DNA of 64,000 bases from the NCBI GenBank assembly GCA_009780315.1, contig WRAH01000007.1:1-64000 (forward strand), given 5' to 3'. Position 1 is the first letter of the stretch, and the number at the start of each line of letters is the position of its first letter. The stretch comes from Defluviitaleaceae bacterium. Its GTDB lineage: Bacteria; Bacillota; Clostridia; Lachnospirales; WQUN01. Under the pieces are notes generated by a model. The model worked only from the letters and a program-made list of their open reading frames with translations, was not told where the DNA came from and made no database searches. Positions 26,390 to 34,016 of the stretch are shown piece by piece. A program made the translations under genes and the position numbers.

Positions 26390-28219
26390 TTAGTAAGACA
26401 AAGCGTAAATCAAATTGTGTACAAGTAAACCAAAAAACCAAGATTCGAGAGTAAAATTATCTCGATAATTTTCATATTCAACGAGGTCATGAATATATGG
26501 ATTGGCAAAGAAATATCCTCCGTTGTAGCCTCTGTAAGTACTTAAAGATATCATTGCATCTTCTACACTTAACTCAATATCCAGATTAAACATTTCCGCT
26601 AAACGAAGCATTCGGAATGTTGATAAAATATTGACCCCATCTGGGCTATGCGTAACCAACGAAAATACACCTTCACTTACATGATACTCATTGAGGATTT
26701 TTTGCATCCAAGCGAGTTCCAGCTCTAAATTCAGCATATCTCTAAGCATAACATTGTAAAAAAAGTGTTCGTCTGTCAAATGAGCGTCATCTAGGTTACT
26801 AACAGCGTATACTATCCTTTCATAATCGCTTTCAAGAAGAGGTGTATCCATCAAAATTAGAACGTTAAGCAAGCGATAAATTGCTATTGAGTCAAGACTA
26901 TGAACTTGTGTTAAATTTTCGTCAATTAGCCTTGATATTTCATATTTATGTTCGTCTCCTATCGGAGAATGTAATTCATTACTAATTAACAGAAAAAAAT
27001 AAGCTTCACGAATGTTTCTTAATGTTGCTAATTTAATATGATTCATAAAAGTATATTCATCTATATTGAATCCTAAAGTTTTAGATATTAAAAGTCCGAA
27101 AAATTGTTCACCAATATCGGAAAAATTAGTGCGGAGCGAAATTAAATTTCCGAAGTTTCTTGCATTTGCTAAGTATCTTTCAATATAATACAAATTTTCA
27201 TCTTTTAACAAAGACAATCCGCTATATACAAATGAGTATGTGTAAAAAAATATTTCATTAAAGTCTGTCATTTTTAGCCGATTAACAAAATGACTATAAG
27301 CATGTTCATCAAAGTCTATAGAATAAAAATCATTTAAACATTGCATAAAGACTGTTACAATAGAGCTTAAAACAATTAAATCAATTTCATCTGAATATAA
27401 TAAACTAGACATTATATCGACTTGGTCTGAATACCATTCTTTATATTGGTTTAAATCTATATATTTATGTCCATCACTAATCCTGTTGAAAATAATACTT
27501 GAACTAAGTAACTCCAGCTCAGATAGGCTAAACTTTATTGAATTTGCTCCAAAGTAATCCTCACTATTCATCAGACTTACTAGCCTGTTATAAAAAAAGT
27601 CTTGAAGTTCATCAGAAAAATAACCTATTACATCCAATGTTCTAATCAATACTCTTATTTCAAAGGTGTCCATATATACACCCGTATATTCTTCAAGTTT
27701 AATCAGTTCATAGATTGTTGATATATAGAACGCTAGGTTAGATTCATTTTCTATCCAAAAATCAATCTTTGATAAAAAATAGATTTCCTCGTTTGAAAAT
27801 CTTAATTGTAATACTCCATCATCTTCTATTTCGTTAATGCGATTGGATATAAATATCTCTATACGTGGTATAAGCTCTTCATCAATTTCTTCTTGAAGGA
27901 TGTTTTGTGTGAATTTGATGTAGTAATACAACATGGGTAAACTAAAGTTGGTACTAAGCCTATTGTATTTATTACTTGCCATAAAATAGCTAAACTCAGG
28001 ATCAGTTACATACAAGACATTGATAAGCGAGAGGTCTTTATCAAAATCAAAAAAATGGTCAATATCTTTATTAAATACTTCGATGCTCTCAATAGCTTCA
28101 ACGCTCTTAATGTCGAAATTGTATATATTCGTATTATTAAAATTTATTATTAAAACAACTGCCACAATTATAAGCACAACCGACAATGCGATAATTAGTT
28201 TCTTTTTGTTTTTGAACAT
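26390..28219 (-). CDS. Membrane-anchored helical protein of unknown family
   Basis: A 609-residue protein, AT-rich compared with its neighbours. A short basic N-terminus and one membrane helix (residues about 7-26) are followed by about 580 mostly helical residues outside the membrane, rich in Ile, Asp, Glu and Tyr and with no Cys-rich or catalytic motif I can identify. The last 50 residues (GYNGGYFFANP, then FTLESWFFGL) faintly recall the GGF...S-x-E-S-T/W-F repeats of alpha/alpha-toroid proteins such as prenyltransferases. The start at 28219 follows GAAGGA by 8 bp. It lies downstream of the secreted protein gene, separated by a strong hairpin; the two are probably co-transcribed. Function unknown. 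Confidence 0.7.
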   Translation of the reverse strand: MFKNKKKLIIALSVVLIIVAVVLIINFNNTNIYNFDIKSVEAIESIEVFNKDIDHFFDFDKDLSLINVLYVTDPEFSYFMASNKYNRLSTNFSLPMLYYYIKFTQNILQEEIDEELIPRIEIFISNRINEIEDDGVLQLRFSNEEIYFLSKIDFWIENESNLAFYISTIYELIKLEEYTGVYMDTFEIRVLIRTLDVIGYFSDELQDFFYNRLVSLMNSEDYFGANSIKFSLSELELLSSSIIFNRISDGHKYIDLNQYKEWYSDQVDIMSSLLYSDEIDLIVLSSIVTVFMQCLNDFYSIDFDEHAYSHFVNRLKMTDFNEIFFYTYSFVYSGLSLLKDENLYYIERYLANARNFGNLISLRTNFSDIGEQFFGLLISKTLGFNIDEYTFMNHIKLATLRNIREAYFFLLISNELHSPIGDEHKYEISRLIDENLTQVHSLDSIAIYRLLNVLILMDTPLLESDYERIVYAVSNLDDAHLTDEHFFYNVMLRDMLNLELELAWMQKILNEYHVSEGVFSLVTHSPDGVNILSTFRMLRLAEMFNLDIELSVEDAMISLSTYRGYNGGYFFANPYIHDLVEYENYRDNFTLESWFFGLLVHNLIYALSY

Positions 28220-28244
28220 ATTACTCATCCTTCTTTCTTCTAAG

Positions 28245-28277
28245 AAGGGGCTTCCAGTAATCTGGAAGCCCTTCTGC
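28245..28277 (-). other. Intercistronic stem-loop without T run
   Basis: A long hairpin (AGAAGGG-CTTCCAG pairing with CTGGAAG-CCCTTCT, TAAT loop, one bulged G) lies between the secreted protein gene and the membrane-anchored gene. There is no T run on either side, so it is more likely an mRNA stabiliser or processing site than a terminator. Confidence 0.55.
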
Positions 28278-28288
28278 CATGACAGTCT

Positions 28289-29020
28289 TTATAATCCGAA
28301 GTTTACAGAGTCATTGGTATTTACAAAGTGATTCCGCCCCGCAGTGCGGAATACACCCTCTGTTCTTTTATTAACGCTGAATAGACCGACGTTAGAGGTT
28401 GCTTGAAGATTGCTGTAGAAATTCTGAATTATCCACGCATTATTCTCTCCGCTTCTCATTTCAACAGTTCGAGCAGTCCCAGAACCAGAAACACTTCCAC
28501 CACCATTTCCTATGCTTGCAGAAACTGCCATTCCGTTAAAGGTTACAAAGTCATTAAGCTCTAGTCTATCCATAGTCCATGGATTGAAGCCTGTCCACAT
28601 TGCACGTGACCAGCCATCATAAAAAATTGTCACTGTTGTAAATCCTCTATCACGGCTAGAAGTGTCACTGAATACCACCTCAAATGCTCCATCACCAAAA
28701 TTTTGCGTTCTGGAATCATGCAACCAGCGCGCAGACCTAGGTGCTATTCCATTAGCCCCAGTAAGTTCACTTGTTAAAGTATCAAGTGCTCTGATGACAT
28801 CAGCCCTATCAACATCAGGATTGTTTACTGGTGAAACTGTCCTAAAAGTAAATTGGTCGTTTTGACCGCTTCGGGATAGATTTGGTTCACCTGTGATTTC
28901 AAACACTATGCCGTTTACATCAATTATGCGCCCATTAGAAGCCGCATTGGCATGTAATGGGGTTATTGCGGTAAACAACATTACCATAGAAATCATTAAG
29001 CCAATTACACTTTTCTTCAT
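28289..29020 (-). CDS. Secreted protein of unknown family
   Basis: A 243-residue exported protein with a clear signal peptide (MKKSVIGLMISMVMLFTAIT, cleavage likely after HANA). The mature part is beta-rich and polar (NGRIIDVNGIVFEITGE near the start, VTIFYDGWSRAMWTGFNPW in the middle, a Gly/Ser segment GNGGGSVSGSGTA) and has no Cys and no sortase or membrane anchor, so it should be released. A good AGAGAGGGAAG site lies before the ATG. The family is not recognised. The leader of about 120 nt and flanking inverted repeats suggest tight regulation, possibly by the regulator encoded at 29461-31383. Confidence 0.75.
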   Translation of the reverse strand: MKKSVIGLMISMVMLFTAITPLHANAASNGRIIDVNGIVFEITGEPNLSRSGQNDQFTFRTVSPVNNPDVDRADVIRALDTLTSELTGANGIAPRSARWLHDSRTQNFGDGAFEVVFSDTSSRDRGFTTVTIFYDGWSRAMWTGFNPWTMDRLELNDFVTFNGMAVSASIGNGGGSVSGSGTARTVEMRSGENNAWIIQNFYSNLQATSNVGLFSVNKRTEGVFRTAGRNHFVNTNDSVNFGL

Positions 29021-29134
29021 AATTCTCTTCCCTCTCTAATAACTTAGTCAATAGTTGACTGGAAATGTTTTTCTGACGGGTTGCCTATTTCCCGCGGTAT
29101 GTAGGCCACCTGTCGCTTCATTTACGGGGCGTCC

Positions 29135-29165
29135 CCCGATAAATAGAGTATAGCTTTTTATCGGG
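29135..29165 (-). promoter_or_regulatory. Inverted repeat around the -10 box of the secreted-protein gene
   Basis: A perfect 9-bp inverted repeat (29135-29143 CCCGATAAA, 29157-29165 TTTATCGGG) flanks a minus-strand TATACT box (29152-29147). No consensus -35 is present 17 bp upstream (only T6). This suggests an activator- or repressor-controlled promoter. Confidence 0.45.
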
Positions 29166-29171
29166 AAATAA

Positions 29172-29217
29172 AAAATATCCAACTGCCCGACATATTTGTT
29201 GAGCCGTTGGATATTTT
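29172..29217 (-). terminator. 12-bp inverted repeat; probable terminator of the HTH-TPR regulator
   Basis: Arms AAAATATCCAAC (29172-29183) and GTTGGATATTTT (29206-29217) are perfectly complementary with a 22-nt loop. On the minus strand the stem runs into further T (TTTTTTA), so it can end the regulator transcript after it has crossed the peptide gene. It also abuts the peptide gene promoter and could be an operator. Confidence 0.5.
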
Positions 29218-29239
29218 ACTTTAGGGTAACTTATCTTAA

Positions 29240-29245
29240 TATAAT
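29240..29245 (+). promoter_or_regulatory. -10 box of the small secreted peptide gene
   Basis: A consensus TATAAT lies 36 bp before the ATG. The -35 position (about 29216-29222, TTACTT) is poor and overlaps the arm of the 12-bp inverted repeat, which suggests control by a DNA-binding protein. Confidence 0.5.
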
Positions 29246-29281
29246 ATTACACAATTTACCAAATTTATGGAGGTGTTTTGA

Positions 29282-29452
29282 ATGTTTAAAAAGTTGTTGG
29301 CGGGCTTGGCCTGCGCGGGGATGGTTTGTTTAATGGCAATATCTGTGGTGATTGCACAGCCACATATTGAGCTATATTGCTATGAGTACAGCGACGATGT
29401 TGTAGAGAGTAACCCATTCATAATCGGCAGTAACAAAACCACCGAAGATTAG
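29282..29452 (+). CDS. Small secreted peptide, candidate Phr-like signal
   Basis: A 56-codon gene below usual length cut-offs. GGAGGT lies 8 bp before the ATG. The product begins MFKKLLAGLACAGMVCLMAI, an ideal export signal, with a likely cleavage site after VVIA, and leaves about 31 polar residues (QPHIELYCYEYSDD ... FIIGSNKTTED). Its stop is 8 bp from the stop of the convergent HTH plus helical-repeat gene. Small exported propeptides next to such regulators are the hallmark of RRNPP quorum-sensing pairs (Rap-Phr, PlcR-PapR, Rgg-SHP). The link is inferred; the peptide family is not recognised. Confidence 0.65.
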   Translation: MFKKLLAGLACAGMVCLMAISVVIAQPHIELYCYEYSDDVVESNPFIIGSNKTTED

Positions 29453-29460
29453 TTGTGTGA

Positions 29461-31383
29461 CTATCTAAAGTCTATACTATGGCGCTTCTTTACGTGAAGC
29501 CTGACAATATCTTGGTCTAAAGTATTATCAACTAGACCTAGAGCATGAAAGGCTTGTGCGAAAATGGAAACGCCTTTTTTCTTATCTCCGGACTCAAGTT
29601 CAACATACGCCCTATTTATGGCAAAACTAGCCGACATATTTAAATTACCATGCTTTATACACATTTCGCTGCCTTCTATAGAAAGTTGGAGCGCGTCATC
29701 CAATGCACCCATTAGCCCAATATGCTTTGACAAATTGTACTTCAACGTTGGCATGGTACGCACCAGTGCCATTTCATCTACATAATGGCGATTTATGCTA
29801 GTGTGCAAGTTTTCAAGCAATCTAACACCTCTTCGCCGCTGACCTGTTTCGCATAAATTAATCCCTATTTGATTTAGGGTTGAAATCTCGCTGTATGTCA
29901 GCCGCAATGTGGAAACGTGATCTTCGTCATACTTTCTGCCTGTGGCGTACCATGCATCCTTTAACATTTCCATGTGCTTGGTATCATATTTTTTCTCCCT
30001 GCAATAAATTTGTGCATCCAAATATTTAATGTATTGCAAACCTATACCCTTTTGCATAAAAAAGGGTATTTTCGACAATTCGCTATGCAATGGCTTAACT
30101 TTTGCATAGCATCCTTGTGCAATCAGTGCGTTAACATTGTTGCGCAATTTGTGTATCTGTCCGTCTTTAAAGGAGTAGAATACAGTGAAATATTTTTCGC
30201 CGCATCGTCCGTAGCGGTCAAAAAGTCCTTCGTAGATGAATATGCTAGTTGGTTTCGATTTGTTTTCCAAGTCGTTTAATGTAGATTTGTCGCATATACC
30301 TTCACATACAGCTCTAAGTGATATATTGACTCCGTCGCAAAGACTGGCTTCTTTACGAAAGCCATAAAATAGCCCTCCCATGTCTGTACAAGGTATCGTG
30401 GTTCCATATTTTATAGATAGGTCGGGTACATCAGTGGCTAGATTTTCTATGTCATAGGTTTCAAAACTGATGCCCTTTTGGCTGGCAAATTCTTTTACTT
30501 CAATTGCCATACCCTGCTTCCGCATTAGTGAATAACTTGCATATGCGGGTAAGAGCAAGTTTGCACACTCTTTTTTGTCATAAGAATACACGGTCTTGGC
30601 TTTAATAAATGTAAAATCGGGTGTGTATTTGCCTCGGTTGCGTCTGTTGGATACTATTCTGCCTTCATCGCACATTTTTATTGCTTTATCATATTCACCG
30701 GCATCCAAATACATTTGTGCTAGTCCTAAAAGTACAGGAGCGAAAAGTCTTTCCTTGCTGCGGCTGTCTTGAGGCAGAGCAATAAGCCCTGCTAGCATTT
30801 GCTCAAGCAAGCTAACACCTTTTTGCAAATCACCACTTCTGTGATACACAAGTGCTAGTAACAATATCAACTCCGACTCAGGTAAAAATAGCATATCACC
30901 TCTCAAATTGTCAGGTTTAAATTCTGGATATGTGATAGAAATAGCATCTTTTATCATGTCTACGATTTCGTTTGTTTGCCGCCCTTGAAGTTCATGCAGT
31001 TTTGCAGTGCAGTATAAAATAAATTGGAGATTTATGCCATTGTCGAATCCATCCATTCCTTTTAGTTTAGTAATTAAGGTCTCTGTACTTATTAGCAGAT
31101 GAGGATAATGCCTTGCCCATTCCAATTCAAAAAGAAGCTGATTTCTTATCTCAAATACAAATGTATTTTGCACATTTAAATAAGAGTAAAAACATGTATC
31201 TATAGGCAAGCCTAGTGAGTTCATATAATTATTAAAATCCTTTTCTCTGGGGCTTCGCAATTTTTTATCATAACGAAAAAGGTTAAAATTATCAATCGAA
31301 CTAAATTTTGAAAAATAGGCTTGTGTCCATCCCTTTCTCTTCCGCATCAAGCCAAGCGAGTCTTCCCTTATTATTCCAAACAT
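29461..31383 (-). CDS. HTH (XRE-like) regulator with long TPR-like helical domain, RRNPP-like
   Basis: A 640-residue cytoplasmic protein. Residues about 6-60 form an XRE-type helix-turn-helix (LGLMRKRKGWTQAYFSKF, then LFRYDKKLRSP). The rest is a long array of helices with TPR-like spacing, e.g. LLALVYHRSGDLQKGVSLLE, GLAQMYLDAGEYDKAIKMC, IGINLCETGQRRRGVRLLE and INRAYVELESGDKKKGVSIF. This is the plan of RRNPP-family peptide receptors, though longer than classical ones (about 300-380 residues). GGAGG lies 6 bp before the ATG at 31383. It converges on the small secreted peptide gene and probably shares overlapping 3' transcripts with it. Confidence 0.8.
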   Translation of the reverse strand: MFGIIREDSLGLMRKRKGWTQAYFSKFSSIDNFNLFRYDKKLRSPREKDFNNYMNSLGLPIDTCFYSYLNVQNTFVFEIRNQLLFELEWARHYPHLLISTETLITKLKGMDGFDNGINLQFILYCTAKLHELQGRQTNEIVDMIKDAISITYPEFKPDNLRGDMLFLPESELILLLALVYHRSGDLQKGVSLLEQMLAGLIALPQDSRSKERLFAPVLLGLAQMYLDAGEYDKAIKMCDEGRIVSNRRNRGKYTPDFTFIKAKTVYSYDKKECANLLLPAYASYSLMRKQGMAIEVKEFASQKGISFETYDIENLATDVPDLSIKYGTTIPCTDMGGLFYGFRKEASLCDGVNISLRAVCEGICDKSTLNDLENKSKPTSIFIYEGLFDRYGRCGEKYFTVFYSFKDGQIHKLRNNVNALIAQGCYAKVKPLHSELSKIPFFMQKGIGLQYIKYLDAQIYCREKKYDTKHMEMLKDAWYATGRKYDEDHVSTLRLTYSEISTLNQIGINLCETGQRRRGVRLLENLHTSINRHYVDEMALVRTMPTLKYNLSKHIGLMGALDDALQLSIEGSEMCIKHGNLNMSASFAINRAYVELESGDKKKGVSIFAQAFHALGLVDNTLDQDIVRLHVKKRHSIDFR

Positions 31384-31687
31384 GTTTGCCTCCATTCCCC
31401 ACACATGATAAACTTTTATATCATAATTTGTATAATCTTAAAAAGTTTACATAAATGTTGTTTTTATACTTAACTCTTTTTTCCCATTTTTTAGCTCCTT
31501 TGTCCTTCAAAGCTATTTTACCATGCTTGACATAGTTTTAGAAAGTAGCTATATCTCGCAAAGTGCCGAACACATTTGTATGGTTAGATTCAAGAAAACA
31601 CTGAGAACATGCTTGTAATATACTATTGAGTAATGCAAACACAAAAAAAGCTGATTGAAATACATCAGCTTTTTTTGAATAGGAAAA
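31384..31687. other. Intergenic region upstream of the RRNPP-like regulator
   Basis: About 300 bp, very AT-rich. It holds the regulator's leader and, on the plus strand, a promoter-like pair TTGACA (31527-31532) and TATATC (31550-31555) with a 17-bp spacer that points towards the terminator at 31643-31677. A transcript of about 115 nt could result; its only ORF is 12 codons and lacks a ribosome site. No other feature is seen. Confidence 0.35.
31643..31677. terminator. Bidirectional intrinsic terminator after the M50 protease gene
   Basis: A 13-bp stem (AAAAAAAGCTGAT at 31643-31655 with ATCAGCTTTTTTT at 31664-31676) gives T runs on both strands. It ends the tagA-yitT-M50 operon on the minus strand. 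Confidence 0.85.
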
Positions 31688-32332
31688 TTAAAAAATGAGA
31701 AAAGAATAAATACTATATGCGATTGAAATAAACCCAGTCATCACTGCTTCAACGATAGGTGATAAAATACGTCCTGTAAAACCTAAAAGCATAAGAACCA
31801 GTAATACTAACATGCCATATCGCCCCACAGGCGGCAATGCCCTGTATATACGCTCGGGCAAAATCCCTGCAATAACTTTTGAGCCGTCCAACGGAGGTAT
31901 GGGTATCAGATTGAAAACACCCAGCACAATATTAAGTTGGGCAAAAGTTAAGGTTGCTCTAATGACTGTCGGCGGCATTCCATCCCAAAAGTATAATAGC
32001 GGAACAAAAATCATCAATGATACAAATGCCATAATAAAATTTGACAAAGGCCCGGCAATTGCAATAAGTGCCATATCAACCTTAGGGTTTTTTAAATTAT
32101 GTGGGTTTACCATCACTGGTTTTGCCCAGCCAAATCCTGCAACCAGAATAAAAATCAATCCCAAAGGGTCTATGTGGCGGATGGGGTTTATAGACAACCG
32201 CCCGTCACGCTTGGCAGTAGAATCACCCAGTCCATATGCCGCGAGCCCGTGGCATAACTCATGAATGGTAAAGGCGATAATTAAAGCAGGTAGTAAAATC
32301 ACAATCTCTAAAGGTGATGAAGTTAATATCAT
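31688..32332 (-). CDS. Site-2 protease family (M50) membrane metalloprotease
   Basis: A 214-residue polytopic protein. The zinc-binding HELCHG sits in the first membrane helix (about residues 24-29) and the third ligand motif in NLIPIPPLDGSK (about 141-152). The length fits the short YwhC-like site-2 protease group with no PDZ domain. The start overlaps the yitT stop by 1 bp. The natural substrate is unknown; members cleave membrane-embedded peptides or anti-sigma factors. Confidence 0.9.
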   Translation of the reverse strand: MILTSSPLEIVILLPALIIAFTIHELCHGLAAYGLGDSTAKRDGRLSINPIRHIDPLGLIFILVAGFGWAKPVMVNPHNLKNPKVDMALIAIAGPLSNFIMAFVSLMIFVPLLYFWDGMPPTVIRATLTFAQLNIVLGVFNLIPIPPLDGSKVIAGILPERIYRALPPVGRYGMLVLLVLMLLGFTGRILSPIVEAVMTGFISIAYSIYSFLIF

Positions 32333-33228
32333 TACAACGTGTCCTTTCCTATTTTAAAACCTTCACCCAATACCTCGCGTACATCAGCCACAATGACAAA
32401 TGCTTTTTCGTCATGGGCGTATACAATGTCTTTAAGATGAACAATTTGCTTTGCAGGTACAACGCAAAGTAACATGGTTTGGGGTGTTTTGGTAAACATA
32501 CCATGGCTATCTATTGCAGTACATCCCCTGTTCATTTCCCGCAAGATAGCCTGTGAAATAATGTCTGCGTCTTTAGAAATGATAAAGGTTGCTTTTGAAA
32601 AGCTCATCCCCTCAATCATCACATCGGTCACACGTGCGCATACAAAAATACCAATGATTGCATACATGGTGTTGATTGGGCCAAATACCAAAAAACCAAT
32701 CAAGATAATGGTCGTATCCACGCCAAATAAAATGGTCGCTAGGGAAACATGTTTTAAAATTTTGCGCTTTATAATTTCAGCCATTAGGGTTGTACCTCCG
32801 GTTGTTCCGTTGGCACGGAAAACAAGCCCAAGCCCAATACCCGCCACAACACCGCCAAAAACTGTACCCAATAACATATTAGATTCAGGTACAGGCAAAA
32901 ACTCTGATACCCACAGGGCAAATGTTAAAAACTGTGACGCATAAACCGTGCGTAAAAAATATCGCATGGGAATGATAAAATATCCAAGTACAAGCAAGGG
33001 AATATTCAGTGCAAAGTTGGTCAGCCAAATAGGAATATAAAATCCAACCTGATAGGAATACTCTGCAACAATAATCGCAAGTCCTGAAAGCCCCCCTGTA
33101 ACCAAGCTCCATTCATCCCAAAACGCAATAATTGCATAACCAAGCAAAAATGTACCAATAGAAAGCAGAAAATAATCCCACCAAGTTTTTTTGTTGAAAA
33201 TTTGTGCTTTAATTGCCTCTGTGTTCAC
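32332..33228 (-). CDS. YitT family membrane protein (DUF161 plus DUF2179)
   Basis: A 298-residue protein with about five or six membrane helices, containing GGLSGLAIIVAEYS and GIGLGLVFRANGTTGGT, the YitT signature, and a soluble C-terminal DUF2179 domain (about 218-298; GCTAIDSHGMFT and LLCVVPAKQIVHLKDIV). It begins with GTG just after the tagA stop, with GGAG inside the tagA end. Function of the family is not established; a transporter role is often guessed. It is the middle gene of a three-gene operon. Confidence 0.9.
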   Translation of the reverse strand: MNTEAIKAQIFNKKTWWDYFLLSIGTFLLGYAIIAFWDEWSLVTGGLSGLAIIVAEYSYQVGFYIPIWLTNFALNIPLLVLGYFIIPMRYFLRTVYASQFLTFALWVSEFLPVPESNMLLGTVFGGVVAGIGLGLVFRANGTTGGTTLMAEIIKRKILKHVSLATILFGVDTTIILIGFLVFGPINTMYAIIGIFVCARVTDVMIEGMSFSKATFIISKDADIISQAILREMNRGCTAIDSHGMFTKTPQTMLLCVVPAKQIVHLKDIVYAHDEKAFVIVADVREVLGEGFKIGKDTL

Positions 33229-33230
33229 GT

Positions 33231-33974
33231 TTAATCCCGCTCCTTTTTAGTCAATGCATGTATGATAACTGCTACTACAAACCGTGGAATATCCAGCATC
33301 CGCATAAATCGGCTGGGTTGACTTGCAAGCCTGTACAGCCACTCAAGTCCCAATTTGCGAAAAATCGGCGGGGCAAGCTTTACACTGCCGCCCATAATAT
33401 CCAACGTGCCGCCAAGTGACAATGTCAAACGACAGTTGATTGCACGGTGCTTTGTTGCCCAAATTTCTGCCCGTGGCATTCCTGTACATATCAGCAAAAT
33501 ATCAGGGGCGCATTCATTGATTTCTGCAATGATTTTAGGTTCATCCCCTTCAGTAAAAAATCCGTGGTGATACCCTACCACCTTCATGTAAGGAAAGCGG
33601 GCTTCCATGTTGGTTTTTGCCGCTTCGGCTATCCCAGGGGCTGCACCCAAAAAATAAGCCGTGAAGGCTTTTTCCTTATCTGTAAGCCGTTTAAATAGTG
33701 CGAAAATAGTATCTACCCCACGCACTCTTTCTGGTAGACGGGGCTTTAGCATATAAGATGCCAGTACGATACCTGTGCCGTCTGCCAAAGATAAGTCCGC
33801 TGTTTTTAAGGCTATTGCAAAGTCGGTATTACGCCGTGCTTGCATGACACCCTCAGGGTTTGGTGTGACAATAATATGGTTTCGGCTCGTGTCAAGCCAG
33901 CCTTCTAAAATGGCTAATGCTTCGTCAGTTGTCACCACTGCGAAGGGTATGTCTAAGATTTTAGTTGTTTGCAT
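33231..33974 (-). CDS. tagA: WecG/TagA/CpsF family glycosyltransferase
   Basis: A 247-residue soluble or membrane-associated GT26 enzyme. Conserved motifs: TPNPEGVMQARR, LADGTGIVLAS (catalytic Asp region), RVRGVDTI, FLGAAPGIAE and CTGMPRAEIW. TagA adds N-acetylmannosamine to the teichoic acid linkage unit; the tagO-like gene lies 6 kb away. The ATG at 33974 is only 6 bp from an extended -10 box and has no ribosome site, so the mRNA is probably leaderless. The longer upstream frame would extend past the promoter. Confidence 0.9.
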   Translation of the reverse strand: MQTTKILDIPFAVVTTDEALAILEGWLDTSRNHIIVTPNPEGVMQARRNTDFAIALKTADLSLADGTGIVLASYMLKPRLPERVRGVDTIFALFKRLTDKEKAFTAYFLGAAPGIAEAAKTNMEARFPYMKVVGYHHGFFTEGDEPKIIAEINECAPDILLICTGMPRAEIWATKHRAINCRLTLSLGGTLDIMGGSVKLAPPIFRKLGLEWLYRLASQPSRFMRMLDIPRFVVAVIIHALTKKERD

Positions 33975-33980
33975 GGCGAA

Positions 33981-33989
33981 ATTATAGCA
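33981..33989 (-). promoter_or_regulatory. Extended -10 promoter element of tagA; leaderless start predicted
   Basis: On the minus strand TGCTATAAT (33989-33981) ends 6 bp before the tagA ATG, which puts transcription initiation at or next to the A of the start codon. No ribosome site is possible in that space. Confidence 0.6.
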
Positions 33990-34016
33990 TAATATAGACG
34001 AAAGGGGATATAGTGA

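Noticed and set aside
29021-29150. Leader of the secreted-protein gene as a known riboswitch
   Set aside because: I compared it by memory with c-di-GMP, c-di-AMP, T-box, cobalamin and SAM motifs; isolated strings such as CCCGTCAG recall ydaO, but the order of conserved elements does not match.
31812-32264. A 150-residue plus-strand ORF
   Set aside because: Antisense to the M50 protease, whose HELCHG and NLIPIPPLDG motifs prove the minus strand.
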